From Aphrophora alni (lineage: Eukaryota > Arthropoda > Insecta > Hemiptera > Aphrophoridae): a stretch of DNA of 64,000 nt. The notes under the pieces are model-generated. The model was not told where the DNA came from. It saw only the letters and a list, made by a program, of their open reading frames with translations, and did not search any database. How positions within the stretch are numbered: position 1 is the stretch's first letter; the number at the start of each line of letters is the position of its first letter. This document shows, piece after piece, positions 23,307 to 34,745 of the stretch. Where the stretch lies: contig OY740772.1 of assembly GCA_963513935.1 (NCBI GenBank), positions 98,847,340 through 98,911,339 of the forward strand, in the 5' to 3' direction. Both the position numbers and the translations under genes were made by a program.

Positions 23307-24549
23307 CTGAAACGCTTTCATGATTCATTCTCACTTTTTGACTCATAGTTAACTAACTGACAATTTTGGCTGCGAATAGTTTGGTTCGTCTTTTTTTGTG
23401 AATCAATTTCTGTAGAGTTTATTTATAGAACGTTTGTTTTTTTTCAAATTCTCCGAATTACGGCATTATTTACATCTAACAACTGCACAATGCCATTTAT
23501 TCTACTCCATTAACAGAACTGTAAACTAAGGGTGCAAGAGATCTATGGCTACTAACTTTCCATTCAGACAAACAACTGTCTGCTAACTGAAAACTAATTC
23601 TCTAGCACAGTACTTTTATCTTACTTATTATTGTTTTTATGATGAGTAAACTTTCTCTCACATCCATTAACAACACCAATTACCACTCAAGGTGCACTAC
23701 TCATTTGAAATAAAATAATTCTTCATACTTTTATAACAACATTTAATTATTTAATAAAATTCTAATTTTAATATTATCTAAAATTTAAAACAATAAATAA
23801 CTTGGAGAAACAATTTAACGTTTAAACTGACGACCACCTTGATTGAGGCAGTCTTACACTAAAGCGGTTAAGACATCGTGACGAACGATATCCCCGGGAG
23901 CCGTATATTGGTATAACGGTGTATATACCGTGGTCTAGTGTTATATTTTGCTTGATTATTAATTAACAAGTTAAATTAACAAAATTGGTTCCCGTGTGTT
24001 GGTTCGTTATCATTATTTGGGGGGGGCGTTTATTAAATATTATAGAATGTCTGGTGATCGAGACGGCCTAGTGATCAAAATGGCGTGCCTTTGGGGTAAA
24101 ATAGACTTACTTCCTGACCTCCCCAAAAAAAAATCCAGAAGTTGAGTTACGTTACTAATTATACTGTTTCAGTTTAGAATACATATCGTTCTAAGGATTA
24201 TTGTGATTGGTTTACAGCCAATATTTGAAATTAAAAATATATATATTTATTTTTACATTGAGATAAAAAATAGATAAATGATCCAAGAAATCCATTAGCG
24301 TTTTAGGTTAGCCTAAAACATTGATTAAAAATACAAAAAACATTAAAACTAGATTAAATATATAGGGAAACTCTAGGCGATTCAAAACAGCTGACAATAG
24401 AAAGATGTCATTGTTATGATTGTTATGTGATGTTTGTTTTTTTTTTTTGTTTTTTTGTTTACTTACTGTTGTACAGGTTTGAAAACCTTTACCATTTTTA
24501 TTGGATAATGAACATTAATTTGACTCTATAATTACATAAAACTTAAATA
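23305..24549. other. No gene seen
   Basis: It contains a possible worn tRNA-like stretch at 23860-23925 ('aaagcggttaagacatcgtgacg...ccccgggagccg'), which lacks a proper B box. Otherwise AT-rich unassigned DNA. Confidence 0.4.
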
Positions 24550-25005
24550 AAACTATAGAGGAACATTAGAAAAATCAAAATAACTCATTGCAGTAAGTAA
24601 GATTGGAAGTGTCCTCCTCCTGCATTCAAATATAAATTCCACCAGTCGTTTCATAATTTGAGATGTACTGAGAAGTGTGTTGATATCAATATTGTTGATT
24701 TCTCGAGAGATGTTGTTTTGAAAATATGCTGATACAATATGTCTAAAATACCACAAAGATAAAAATCAGAAGGACTGAGGTCGAACGATCTGTGCAGCCA
24801 CAGATCCTTTTAAATAATCCTGTCTCCAAAGAAACTGGTTACGAAAGCACCGGATATGTAACAAGCTTACCATCATGCTGGAACTAGCATGTCAGCTATG
24901 CCACCAAGTAGTTCTTTAAATTCTATAAAGATCCGTCCACAAATTTCACTGTTAACATTTCCATTTAAAAAATCGACAGAACAACCCCTTTCAAAGATAA
25001 AGGTG
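24550..25005 (-). pseudogene. Tc1/mariner-like transposase remnant
   Basis: On the minus strand, pieces read VNSEICGRIF, then LWLHRSFDLSPSDFYLCGIL, then CNAGGGHFQ-like residues near the end. The order 'VNSEIY - R(S)PDL(S/T)P(L/S)DFFLWG - C..GGGHFQ' is that of the catalytic half of Tc1/mariner-superfamily transposases widespread in arthropods, with the last catalytic aspartate in SPSDF. At least three frameshifts and stops separate the blocks, so it is inactive. Confidence 0.6.
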
Positions 25006-25727
25006 TTGCTGGATTATATTGTATTTTGAAAGATTGTGAGATTTGTTTTGTTTTTAGCAGATCGAATGAATTAAAATCATCGACATTAATACTTATAAAA
25101 TTATTATTTATTTCCTATTGAACGAATGGTATGTGTATCTATATTTGAAACTATTCAGTTCCTCTATGCATTCCTCCTAAGAATATGATTAGTTTTGTAA
25201 CGCAGTGTTGAAGCATTTCTCTGTTTTAAGACAAATACTCCTATATATATTGTATAAAGATAAAGAGACGGGGCTTACATTCTTGAGTTTCATAACAGTT
25301 CGATATCTCTTGTATAACATTCCTACAAATATGTTGGAATTATCCTGTAGGATGTGCCTCGAGTTGTTGGGATAAAGTCAGGAATTCTATTTATCCTGTC
25401 TAGATGTTATTGGTGCATCTTGAAGATAATTAAATTATATTGAGCGGACTTGTGATTACTACAAAAGTTATTAAAACGATGTGAAATTGGTGACTTTTTT
25501 ATAACTCTGCAAATATATTATAAATCAATATAACAAAACTGTTATTCTACAGTATCGTGAATCTTTAACAACAAATGTTTAAAATTGTTATCAAATTGCA
25601 TTACACTTCTATTTGCTTTGATATGCAGTTGTATCAAAGAGTCTATAAATAAAAATGACCTTAATTCCGGTTAATCTTTGACCTTCTAATATGGTACAAT
25701 TCTTGTCACAAGGTTTCCTTGTTGTTC
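25006..25727. other. No gene seen
   Basis: AT-rich DNA. Confidence 0.5.
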
Positions 25728-25824
25728 AAAGACGAAAAAGTCTTCCAATACTCTAATAGCGTCTTGGTCAAGGGAGGCGTAATAGCAAATATGGTCCCTC
25801 GGTGTTGCCACGCCCTTACTCGCT
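25728..25824 (+). repeat. Dispersed repeat family B (core deleted)
   Basis: 'aatactctaatagcgtcttggtcaagggagg' is joined to 'tggtccctcggtgttgccacgcccttac', so the middle of the element is missing. Confidence 0.6.
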
Positions 25825-26599
25825 ATAGCGAGCCGCGAAAGTGTCACAAAGATAGAGTAAAAGGGAGCTGAATTGGCGGAGAACGCTACTATTCATTTCG
25901 CCAGCCTATAACGTACTATCTTATATAAATACATTGTTTCACAACCACTGTCTCTGTCTATATTTTCATTTCTATCTAAGATTGAACGTATGAGGATCTA
26001 CTCAAATTAATGAATAGTTTTTTTTTTTCTACAATCATGTTTATATCAACAACCAAATCTTGTGTACATTTGAATATTAATATTGTGTTTAGTTTCATAT
26101 TAAAGTAAATTGTTATTAGACCTAACTATCTTTGGCAAATAATTACTTTAAATATAAGTACGGTATCAGTATTATATTACTTATGTTTTAATATAGTATT
26201 CATGACGTTTACTTGTGGGTTTGTATTGAATTCCATCTATTTCATTAACATTGTTACTGTGCAGACTAAACTGATACAGGAACTAGCTAGCCAACGCTCA
26301 AGGGTGGATATTATTTACGAACGAGATTTCCTGGTTTCCGGGAAGAGCATATGACGATATTTCATTGCTGGATGGAAACATTTTTTAAAAATAAATTCAA
26401 AAATCCAACATACATAGTTAATTTGTTTTTAGTAATGCCGAACTATGGGGTAATGTCCGCAAAAGGGTCGTAGTGGAATGCCTGCCGGTTATACCAACTC
26501 GGATACCTCTTACACTAAGACAGATGAGTTTGAGTGTTACTGCTTCTAGTGTATAAAATATCATTATATATAAATAAGTTTTTTAACGACAAAATACCC
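25825..26599. other. No gene seen
   Basis: Unassigned AT-rich DNA. Confidence 0.5.
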
Positions 26600-27181
26600 G
26601 GTGTCGTGCCGTCTCGTCCAGGTGCTATCTCAACCAAGTGCCTTCTCATCCAGATTCCACGGACGTAGGGCAGAGGGTTAATTCTTTACCCGCCAACTAG
26701 TGCCATTTCGTCCAAAAACCTATGCTATTGTTTACTTGACAGGTCTACAAAAACTATTGGACCGTTTGTAGTAGCCTACCTTTATAATTTCGAGTCTTCC
26801 ATATTTTCTAGCTTCATACTATTTAAACCTCCCCTAAATGCTCTTTGCGTTTTATATCAAAATGCTATAAATCATGTTAAAACTCGCCTTGTATGTAATA
26901 CAGGGAGAAAACTAATCTTCTTGCGGGTGCTCCTTACCTAGGCTCCAGGTTGCGCAGTTCAACAACAGTCTGTTCTAATGTTCCACCTCAAGGTTTGTAG
27001 AATATGAAGCCGCTTGTATATTAACAGAATTATATTTGACATAAATTACAAATAAAATCTGAAAATATTCAAAGCGGCCGTTAGGTTAGGTTAATCAACT
27101 GTAAAACTGCACTGGACGAGATGGCACTTTTTTCTAGGAAATTGGATGTTGGATGAGATAGCACTGGGATGAGATGGCACT
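26600..27181. mobile_element. Iteron-ended inverted-repeat element, copy 1
   Basis: The left end begins GGTGTCGTGCC and carries repeated versions of GTGCCATCTCGTCC (26605, 26620, 26637 and about 26700). The right end carries the same motif in inverse orientation (GGACGAGATGGCAC, GGATGAGATAGCAC and GGGATGAGATGGCAC, about 27113-27181). Internal landmarks 'agattccac', 'cccgccaactagt', 'ttttttctaggaaattgg' and 'ctgtaaaactg' recur in copy 2 (31123-31777) in opposite overall orientation. A two-unit TTAGG run sits near the right end. No transposase frame is present. The superfamily is unknown. Confidence 0.75.
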
Positions 27182-27189
27182 ACATCAAA

Positions 27190-27440
27190 TACTCTTAGGG
27201 GGTCTATAGTGAGGCGTGGCATCCTAGGAGACGCGCTAGCTGGATATATGTGTTTCTTCATGTAATATTGCGTTAGATCCTTCTCTTTCATTTTCCATAT
27301 CAGGTCTCTCTTAACCAACTCTTGTTCTCTTTCGACCATGAAGCTATTAGAGTATTTTAAGGGTTACGGGTTTTATATTTTATGTTTAATTCTTACTGTT
27401 TTTTACAAGAAAAAATTGATTGCAATGACTTTTGCGTTAT
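27190..27440 (-). repeat. Dispersed repeat family B
   Basis: It lies directly beside the previous element. The minus-strand frame starting at 27339 reads MVEREQELVKRDLIWKMKEK, then DLTQYYMKKHIYPAS, the longest uninterrupted stretch of the family peptide in this window. Confidence 0.8.
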
Positions 27441-28539
27441 GTAATTAAGGAAACGTAATACATATTCCTCTAAGCAAGTTTTAATAATTAAAATACAAAA
27501 ATATTAAAACAAAAACCGATAATATTTACTTCAATTAGACCAAAAGAAAATAGAATAGTGAAAATAAATCTAAACATTTAGTAATAATTTAATCTGTAAT
27601 TGTTTCCTATCAAGTAAATTTGTTCGTAGTATAACTTAAAATCCATACACTGTGTGATATTTCATATTTGATTGACTTTTTTACTCTTTCATTTAAGAAT
27701 CAAACTTAAGGAAAAACTAACAATATTTTTTAACTCTAATAGCTTCTCTTAAGTAAACACAGACGCCTAAGGAAACACTTAATGTCAAGGGACCCAAGAG
27801 GGCTTCCTTTGTTACCGTTGTGTACCTTTACAATGGCACTATTATTTGCTGAACGTGTACTACTGTGAGCAGTAGATCTTAATCCTTAGATGTTTTACAT
27901 TCAATATGTCGCTTTTTTATGGGTATAGCCTAACGCGACTGTACACTAGAACAAAACAACGCTCACAGGAAGAAGTAAAAGTTAAGTGTTATATTGATGG
28001 CTTGTCCAAGTATTTTCATTCTCTTCTCTCCATTGCCAAAAGGTAACGTCTTTAGTCATATAAAGATTCTAAAAATCTCTTTTTTGTATATTCGATCGTT
28101 TATAAATTTGAGACGTCACCTAGTATGTATTTATTCAATTCATATCCAAATTTTGGTTGCAATTACAAATTTCTCAAAACTGTGTTCTTTACATCGTTAC
28201 ACTCTTTTAAGTTTAAAATGCACCGGTTGGAAGAGTGCATTATTACTCAGAAGCTAATGCATATAAACGAAAAATAATTGAAGCATCTTAATAAAGCTCT
28301 CGGACAATCCTAACAGCCAAACTCATGTAGAAATGAGCCCATTAAGAATTCCGATAAATTCCAAATTATTTAAAAATTGAAATTTCTCTACTTTACGAGA
28401 CTGTATTTTTCAATGGGAGTTATGACTAGATTACTCACTAAACTTTTAAAAGAAAACAAAAGGTTGTTTTCCCCAATAAACAGTTAGGTCGTCACTCCAT
28501 TGGCACGCAACCCATATCAGTTTGCTGTTCCTTGTGTAT
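27441..28539. other. No gene seen
   Basis: AT-rich unassigned DNA; the 87-codon ORF at 27994-28257 has no recognisable feature. Confidence 0.5.
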
Positions 28540-28715
28540 TTAGTCTTGGTTATTTTGACTGCGTAGGCCTGGGTTACTAATTTTATTTTTGTTTCTAACC
28601 TGATCATAGGCTATAGGCCTATGTTGGCGTTTTCACTCTCTCTTCATGTTTTAGGTTTATCACTTGATAACAAAAAAAAATTATATTCTCGAAATGTCGC
28701 TCATTAGTTTCTAAA
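28540..28715 (+). repeat. Probable Penelope-like 3' tail, decayed
   Basis: 'atgttggcgttttcactctc...cacttgataac...ttctcgaaatgtcgc' parallels 39600-39775. The TTGATAAC...CTCGAAATGTC core resembles a worn hammerhead-type CTGATGA-stem-GAAAC motif. Confidence 0.4.
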
Positions 28716-28771
28716 TATACAAATTATGAACAAACTATCATTATTAAACAACTTTAAAACCAGAATACCAT

Positions 28772-28950
28772 CAAGCTTGACAATTCTGAGAGGATGTAGC
28801 TGAATCTACACCTTTTTTCCGTCTCTTTTGTCTTTCCTATCGGGTCTCACTTGACTAACTCTTGTTCTTTTCCGACCCTAACGTTAATAGACTATTTGAG
28901 GGTTAAGGGTCTTTATTTAGTGTTCATTTTGTTTTACGATAGCCTAGTCC
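28772..28950 (-). repeat. Dispersed repeat family B
   Basis: The plus strand has 'gatgtagctgaatctacacc', 'tttcctatcgggtctcacttgactaactcttgttcttttccgaccc' and 'ttaatagactatttgaggg'. Confidence 0.7.
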
Positions 28951-29610
28951 ATAAATTTTGAGCTTTTTATATGGGCGTTACAAAAAGTTATTACGGTTGT
29001 TTAAACTGATGTTCGTTTAAATTTAAAAATGGTAAACATATTAAGTACTACTTCACTTTATAAACGTTTGATACTGACTTCATTCTTCACATCTACCTGA
29101 ATCCAATCTTAATATAAAAGTCTAGATGTGGGAGATAAGGATGGATATTCCACTTAAACCTGTCAGCCACCGAGTTTTATTTCATTCCTGTCCTGTTACA
29201 ACAGAACATCCTTCAAAAGGATCCAAAATATTCATACATTGAGGGCGGATTAACTTCAGAACATATTAGGATTTTTCTCGTAACATCGCCTCTCTTATTT
29301 CCTGACAAGACCGTGATTACTTTGTGAAAGATTTTTTTTTTCTCATTTTTTCCTTCAATAAACACAATATTCGTTTCAATTATTTTCCTTGCTAGTAGAT
29401 ATTAAGTGATTCCACTCTTTGTTGTGGTGAGACCTCTACAATAAGACCACAACCATTGTCAAGGTTTTTAGTGAGTCTATTAAATATTTTACAAGTTGTA
29501 CTATATACAACTATATATAACGTGTGTTTATTTCCATGTGATGTTTTGCAATGGCTAACATATATGTGATGATGCATATTTACTTGTAGTAGAGATTACC
29601 ATGTGATGTA
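28951..29610. other. No gene seen
   Basis: AT-rich unassigned DNA. Confidence 0.5.
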
Positions 29611-29800
29611 TTTGTGTTATTTTTTTTTTTTTCATTTTTTTTTTTTTATTTATTTTTTTTTTTTTTGTTATTTTATCTTTATTTTATTTATTTTATTTTT
29701 TTTAGAAAAGTGGATTTTTAAAAAAATGTATTTTATTTATATTTTCTACTTTAAGTTATGTACAATTTTTTTTTAGAAAAGTGTATATTATAAAGTTTCA
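29611..29800. repeat. T-rich low-complexity tract
   Basis: Runs of T with scattered A across about 190 bp. Confidence 0.9.
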
Positions 29801-30009
29801 AAATTTTTTATTAACAAGAAGTGTCTGAAAAAGAGCTTCCCAAATTTGGCGACAGACAGACAGAAGTGAAAGCAAACTAAAGAAAAATGTGTAAAAAACA
29901 CAGGTTCTGAAACTTTTCAATGTGCTGTTCTTAACGGCCCCTCTTCTATGTACAGGGTTTGTTCTACTTGAACCTAAGTGCATCCTCCCAGATCTCAATC
30001 TAGTAGAGT

Positions 30010-30370
30010 ATGAGTGATCAAGGAACTGTCATTATAAGGCATCGTTATCCGGCTCTGCTCCTCGAACATTTGAAGTTAGTCTGTTGAAAGGCGCAATGAT
30101 TGTCGCAACGCTGTTTGTAGCATTTCTAATTTGCTTCTGAAAGGTTAGCTTGTTGTCCAGCATCACTTAGTTTCAGTGATCTGACCTGTTATTAACCTTG
30201 GTACTACAATATCAATACATTTCTTCGTAAGAACCACAATCTCTGCATTTTGGATGTCAAGCTGTAGCTTTTGTTCTTCCATCTAGTAACCTATTCTTCT
30301 CATAACCTAGTTAAGCTTCATTAGAAGTTTTTCCACTGTTCTAGTTTTAGCTACCTCTGTTGTTTTCAAT
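30010..30370 (-). pseudogene. LINE reverse-transcriptase remnant (R1/LOA-like), copy 1
   Basis: The minus strand reads RIGYWMEEQKLQLDIQNAEI, then VVLTKKCIDIVVPRLITGQ, then a frameshifted DNKLTFQKQIRNATNSV and NRLTSNVRGAEP. This block order (WM..GL.LA..KTE.V.LTKK, then a 'KYLGV' region, KL.F..QI..A..K, LSRLM.NVGGP) matches the region after the YADD box of R1/LOA-type non-LTR polymerases. Stops and shifts are present. Confidence 0.65.
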
Positions 30371-31122
30371 ATAAAATCATTCTTTGAACTAACATTACAG
30401 CTTGGTTTGGTTCAGTTACAGTAAATTAATTAATATCTTCAAGGATCCAGATGTATGAATAAAAATAATTATTATGATGAAAGAGAGACCGAATACTCAT
30501 TACAAAACACGAGACAAAGGTTTGAATAATTTTATCAAAAATATGAATATAGTGTTCATAAATTCAAATAAAATTGTAGTTAGTTTTATATATGAATAGA
30601 AGTGTACATTCGTGTGATGCATACAATTATTCTTTTAATGAAAAAGAAAGAACGATTTCATAAAAATTCTGTATTACACGTGTTAGTTATTAAATATGCA
30701 ATTGCATCAAATTGTACTGGATGTGTTGCTTTAAACTTTTATTATGGAAACTAACATGAACTATGGACAACCTATCTCAGTCGAGAGGGGACAGGAAACA
30801 CTGAAAGACTGCCTATTGTATAAATGGAACAAACTCCGCACAGACCATAAAACAAGCGGATAGGTTAGGGGGTGGTTATGTAACTAAAAACATTCCATTT
30901 ATTACACATTTTACCTCAATTGTAGTTACATGACTAAATTGTTGTACCATTCATTAGAGAAAATTAGAAGTATTATTATGGTGTTAGTGTGTTTTGTTAA
31001 TTATCCTTAAAACCTTAATTTATAAAATTAATTTATCCAGAAAATTATTTTAATTCTTATGTTTCGTGAGTAAGAGAGAAATTTGTTTTTTTATTTTTGT
31101 TGGATTACGTTTTAATGGTTAA
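30371..31122. other. No gene seen
   Basis: AT-rich unassigned DNA. Confidence 0.5.
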
Positions 31123-31777
31123 GTAACATTTCGTCCCCGTAACATTTCGTCCCGCTGCCAATTTCCTAGAAAAAAGGAACATTACGTCCCGCTCAGTTTT
31201 ACAAATGATTAAACAAGCTAATTACATCATCTCGTAGTATCATCTCGTCCCGACGAAAGTTTGACTAGGGTTGAGGAATAAATTTAAAAGTATTTTATCT
31301 ATTTTTACCAAATTCGATAAAAACATTTTCATACGAGAAGTCTATTAACATATTTTTAAAATTAGTAAAAACAATTATTTTGTATATTATATTATAACCT
31401 AACCTAACCTAACGATAATTTTAAAATTTGTAAAAACAATTATTTTTTATATTATATTATAACCTAACCTAACGATAATTTTAAAATTTGTAAAAACAAT
31501 TATTTTTTATATTATATTATAACCTAACCTAACGATAATTTTAAAATTTGTAAATACAATTATTTTGTATATTATATTATAACCTAACCTAACCTAACGA
31601 TAATTTTAAAATTTGTAAAAACAATTATTTTTTATATTATATTATAACCTAACCATGTGCCAAGACGAGATGTTACTAGTGGGCGAGTAGAGAGTTCATC
31701 CCCAACCCCACGCTCGTGGAATCGGGACGAGATGTTACCGGGATGAGATGTTACCGGGGACGAAATGTTACGACACC
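31123..31777. mobile_element. Iteron-ended inverted-repeat element, copy 2
   Basis: The left end carries GTAACATTTCGTCCCCG and GTAACATTTCGTCCCG, then further diverged versions near 31169 and 31220. The right end carries GACGAGATGTTAC, GGGACGAGATGTTAC, GGGATGAGATGTTAC and GGGACGAAATGTTAC in inverse orientation and closes with CGACACC. Landmarks 'ccaatttcctagaaaaaagg', 'cagttttaca', 'gggcgagtag' and 'gtggaatc' match copy 1 read on the other strand. The core holds a 60-bp minisatellite. No ORF. Confidence 0.8.
31350..31654. repeat. 60-bp minisatellite with CCTAA runs, 5 copies
   Basis: Units 'gataattttaaaatttgtaa...attatattataacctaacctaac' start at about 31350, 31414, 31474, 31534 and 31599. 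The number of CCTAA telomere-type units varies between copies (3, 2, 2, 3, 1), which accounts for the spacings of 60, 60 and 65 bp. Confidence 0.9.
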
Positions 31778-31854
31778 ATTTTAATTAGTGACTATTAAAG
31801 ATTAAAAGGGTCAAGCGTATGATAAACCATAATTGTCCCTAGAAAGTTAGAAAT

Positions 31855-31918
31855 ATATAGGATTTATCGTCTTGTCTGTGTAGACTGGTTACGAGACACC
31901 CGCGTGAAATTATAAATG
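31855..31918 (+). repeat. Short dispersed repeat (family G)
   Basis: 'cttgtctgtgtagactggt...acacccgcgtgaaattata' is shared with 43205-43282; the middle is shorter here. Confidence 0.6.
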
Positions 31919-32489
31919 TGTTTGGTTTTAGCTACGGACTCTAAAAATGCTTGACTTTTTTTTATTAGAAACTTTTTTTATACGACCGCTTGTAAAGCTA
32001 GGAAAAATTCTAACCCTACGCTGAAATAATATTAATTTTTACTCTATTAAATTATAGATCTTTTGATATACTCATGAACTTTGAAAGTGAATATTTTAGC
32101 TGTAAATTTATAGAATTACATTTATTTAAGAACTGATGCTCAATTCATTATTTAGAAAATAATGTATTTCCAATCTATAAAATTATATCATTTCGAATCA
32201 TTAGAAATTAATAGAGTAGTTAAGGAGAAAAATGTGTTAGTTTTAAATGAACAATTAGAATTAAATAACTCCCCACTCCTCAAACCTTTAGCCAGGTCAT
32301 AGTCCTTTGTCCCCCACTCTATTCATTCCAATTTAGGTTACAATGGGGATTACCCAGCTATTGTTTGTAATGTGTACTGTACCTTTTTCCTTATTCTTGT
32401 AAAATACCTTGACAATGCTCTAACTAGCGAAACCATGGTCGGCAAGTTTCATTAAATTTGTGGTTATAGTAAAAAATTAAAATGTTTTA
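31919..32489. other. No gene seen
   Basis: AT-rich unassigned DNA. Confidence 0.5.
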
Positions 32490-32710
32490 TTTATTAAGAG
32501 TTATATATGATCACACTATCGTCGCCTGTACCAAATTTCATGTTCCTATTTTCATTTTTGTAACTTCTGTGCTTACGTACAGACTGGTGTCACAACGACG
32601 ACAGACTGACGGTTTTCTGTCTGCAAGACACGTGACGTTTAGTTAAAAAATAGAGGTCGAAATTTTGTGCAATTACCAAACTTATCCTGTACTGGGTAAA
32701 TAAAAACAAA
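32490..32710 (-). repeat. Dispersed repeat family C, 5' part
   Basis: The plus strand reads 'accaaatttcatgttcctattttcatttttgt', 'gcttacgtacagac', 'gaaattttgtgcaattaccaaacttatcctgtactggg': the family's 5' end in reverse. Confidence 0.7.
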
Positions 32711-33197
32711 ACCAAGGGCTTCGTTATAACTGTACAGTTTGTAACATTATACAGTTGTATTAGTATTTAACCAGTGTAGTTAAAAGTATCTGTGCGTAGG
32801 TTTCGACTGCTTTCAACCTTATAACGTTTTTATATTAAACATAAGAAACGAAACGTGTTGAAATACTTCTGTATTTTAGATTGTATACGAAATTCCCTAT
32901 TTATGTTTACAAAAGCAATTTGTAATTCCATATTTGAAGTTCTGTATACATGTTGAGTAATTTACATCGTCAAAGGTTTTTATGAAGCAAATAATTACAT
33001 TTGGAACGAATGTTCGTTGAGAGGAAATGAATCGATTTGTAAACATCACTGAACCGATTACTTTTCAATATGTCAGTTGAAGATGTTTTATTTTGAAAGT
33101 AATGACTTTGTAATAGGAATAGGGTTATTTAACCAACGTTTAAAGCATTTAACAATTCTTTAAAGTATGGAACGATTAGTTAAATACTTCTTAACCC
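32711..33197. other. No gene seen
   Basis: AT-rich unassigned DNA. Confidence 0.5.
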
Positions 33198-33258
33198 TCA
33201 AGGGGACTTGTAATGAGTCCGGGCGTAGCAATCCCGAGGACCCTAGCTGGATAAAAGC
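33198..33258 (-). repeat. Family B fragment joined to family C
   Basis: Only the end 'gtccgggcgtagcaatcccgaggaccctagctggat' remains; family C starts immediately after. Confidence 0.65.
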
Positions 33259-33261
33259 TTT

Positions 33262-33475
33262 TTATTACCCAGTATATGAAGTTTAGGATGTGGTTGGTAA
33301 TCGTCAAATATTGTGACCTCAGTTTTTGATTGATCTTCACGTTTTGTGGTCTCACGGTATGGAAAACTTTTTGACACGCCGTTAGTCCATCATCGTTGTA
33401 GTTGTCATTGTCGTCTATACGTAAAGCGATAATAAAAATAAAGTTAGGAACATGAAATTCGTATATGGGGCTCCC
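33262..33475 (+). repeat. Dispersed repeat family C, 5' end
   Basis: 'ttacccagtatatgaagtttagg', 'tggtaatcgtcaaat', 'ttgattgatcttcacg' and 'gtctatacgtaaagcgataa', then truncated. A 108-codon minus-strand ORF across this junction is a repeat artefact. Confidence 0.65.
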
Positions 33476-33539
33476 CCCCACCCCTATGAAGGAGGGATGC
33501 GCACCATCAGAGAACACGTGTATGGGACTCCTCTGGTGG

Positions 33540-34470
33540 TGCCGATATACCTACTAAACCTTATCTCTACCCCGCGACTCATTTCGTTCAATACTTCGGA
33601 GTGATACCGTTATCTATGCCCTTACGTATTCCACACATATCTGGGAAACTCTCAATAATATCCGTCATTTTTCTTCTTTTGTAGGATATTCTTTACGTAA
33701 TTAGCTACCAGTTTCCCACTGTTGGTGGTTATCCAACATCATCTCAATAATGAGGTTCCTTGCCTCCTTACAGTCTCACTGTTTATCTTCCTCTCTTATG
33801 CCAGTAGATATATGGGAACATCCCCAGCAATTACAAGAACTGGAGATTCAGAGACTCTACGATATGAGCACGCAATTTTCAGCGTAGCTCTTCTTTGCAC
33901 CGTAGCAATACACCTTCTGTACTTTGCTTTTAAAGAGCATCACAGCATCATACGACAGAATGGAGTGCGTTAACGGTCATTAGCATGGTTTAGGTACTCC
34001 CACGTTGGCCAACAACCTACTTAATTTTATTGTCACCTTCGTTGCTTTATCAGCTGTTCTTTTTATTTGCTCGTAGAAAGTTAGCTTAGTTGCTTAATTC
34101 AGTTAGCTTAATTGGTCTTTTGATTTATAGAGTATAATAGTGAAATCGCCCACCAGAATCAACAGATTAGTAGTCATATCAGTTCAGTTCCAGCCCGTGA
34201 CACTGTATCCAATGATTTACCATTCTCGTTACTTGGTTCAACATTATGTAAAGTAGTTACTCGTCATACGCCACGATGACTGCAGGAATATCGTGAGCAT
34301 AACCCAGCAAGAACCCACTCTCCGAGATACCCACCTTTAAAATGTCATCAAATTGTTCCAAGGGCCCTTACTAGTGTCATATACCAGTATAATATTTGTC
34401 GAAACTTTTCAACATCCATCTCGCCCATATTTCTCCTTAGAGGCCAAATTACAGTACTTCTTTCCATTCC
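33540..34470 (-). pseudogene. LINE reverse-transcriptase remnant (R1/LOA-like), copy 2
   Basis: On the minus strand from about 34330 the translation reads GFLLGYAHDIPAVIVAY, where the catalytic YADD has become YAHD, then NQVTRMVNHWIQCHGLEL. After frameshifts comes KLSRLLANVGVPKP-like sequence. From about 33890, QRRATLKIACSYRRVSES, then PVLVIAGDVPIYLLA and ERKINSETVRRQG give the C-terminal block typical of R1/LOA-type polymerases. Multiple stops and a mutated active site show it is dead. It covers the region adjoining and extending past copy 1 (30010-30370), so the two may be from one family. Confidence 0.75.
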
Positions 34471-34479
34471 TTGAGAAGT

Positions 34480-34745
34480 GGGACCATTAGATGCAGAATT
34501 GAAATCTCCAAATTTGTACAAAATTTAGTGTGTCATTAGTTGATTAATAGACGAGATATGAACAGTACAACTGTTTGAAATAGCCGCCATTTTAACATTT
34601 TAAATTTGATTTTTCTGAATATCAATAGTGTCCTAATAATGATTCTTTAGTGCACTATAACAAATTAATGTTCCTATCTTAACTTTTGTGACCGCTACCA
34701 TGCTTACGGCAGGCGACAACGACGTCAAAAAAACGCGCTGCTAAG
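34480..34745 (-). repeat. Dispersed repeat family C, middle part
   Basis: The plus strand has 'gaaatagccgccattttaacattttaaatttgatttttctgaa', 'gtgcactataacaaattaatgttcctatc' and 'gctaccatgcttacg', the family in reverse. Confidence 0.7.

Noticed and set aside
23860..23925. tRNA-like or SINE-head sequence
   Set aside because: An A-box-like stretch is present but no proper B box or cloverleaf could be folded by eye.
33191..33517. 108-codon minus-strand ORF
   Set aside because: It spans a family B / family C junction and has no recognisable protein features.
34135..34180. VGDF-like word on the minus strand suggesting a LINE endonuclease domain
   Set aside because: It lies between the YAHD box and the C-terminal block of the polymerase, where an endonuclease motif would not occur; a chance frame.
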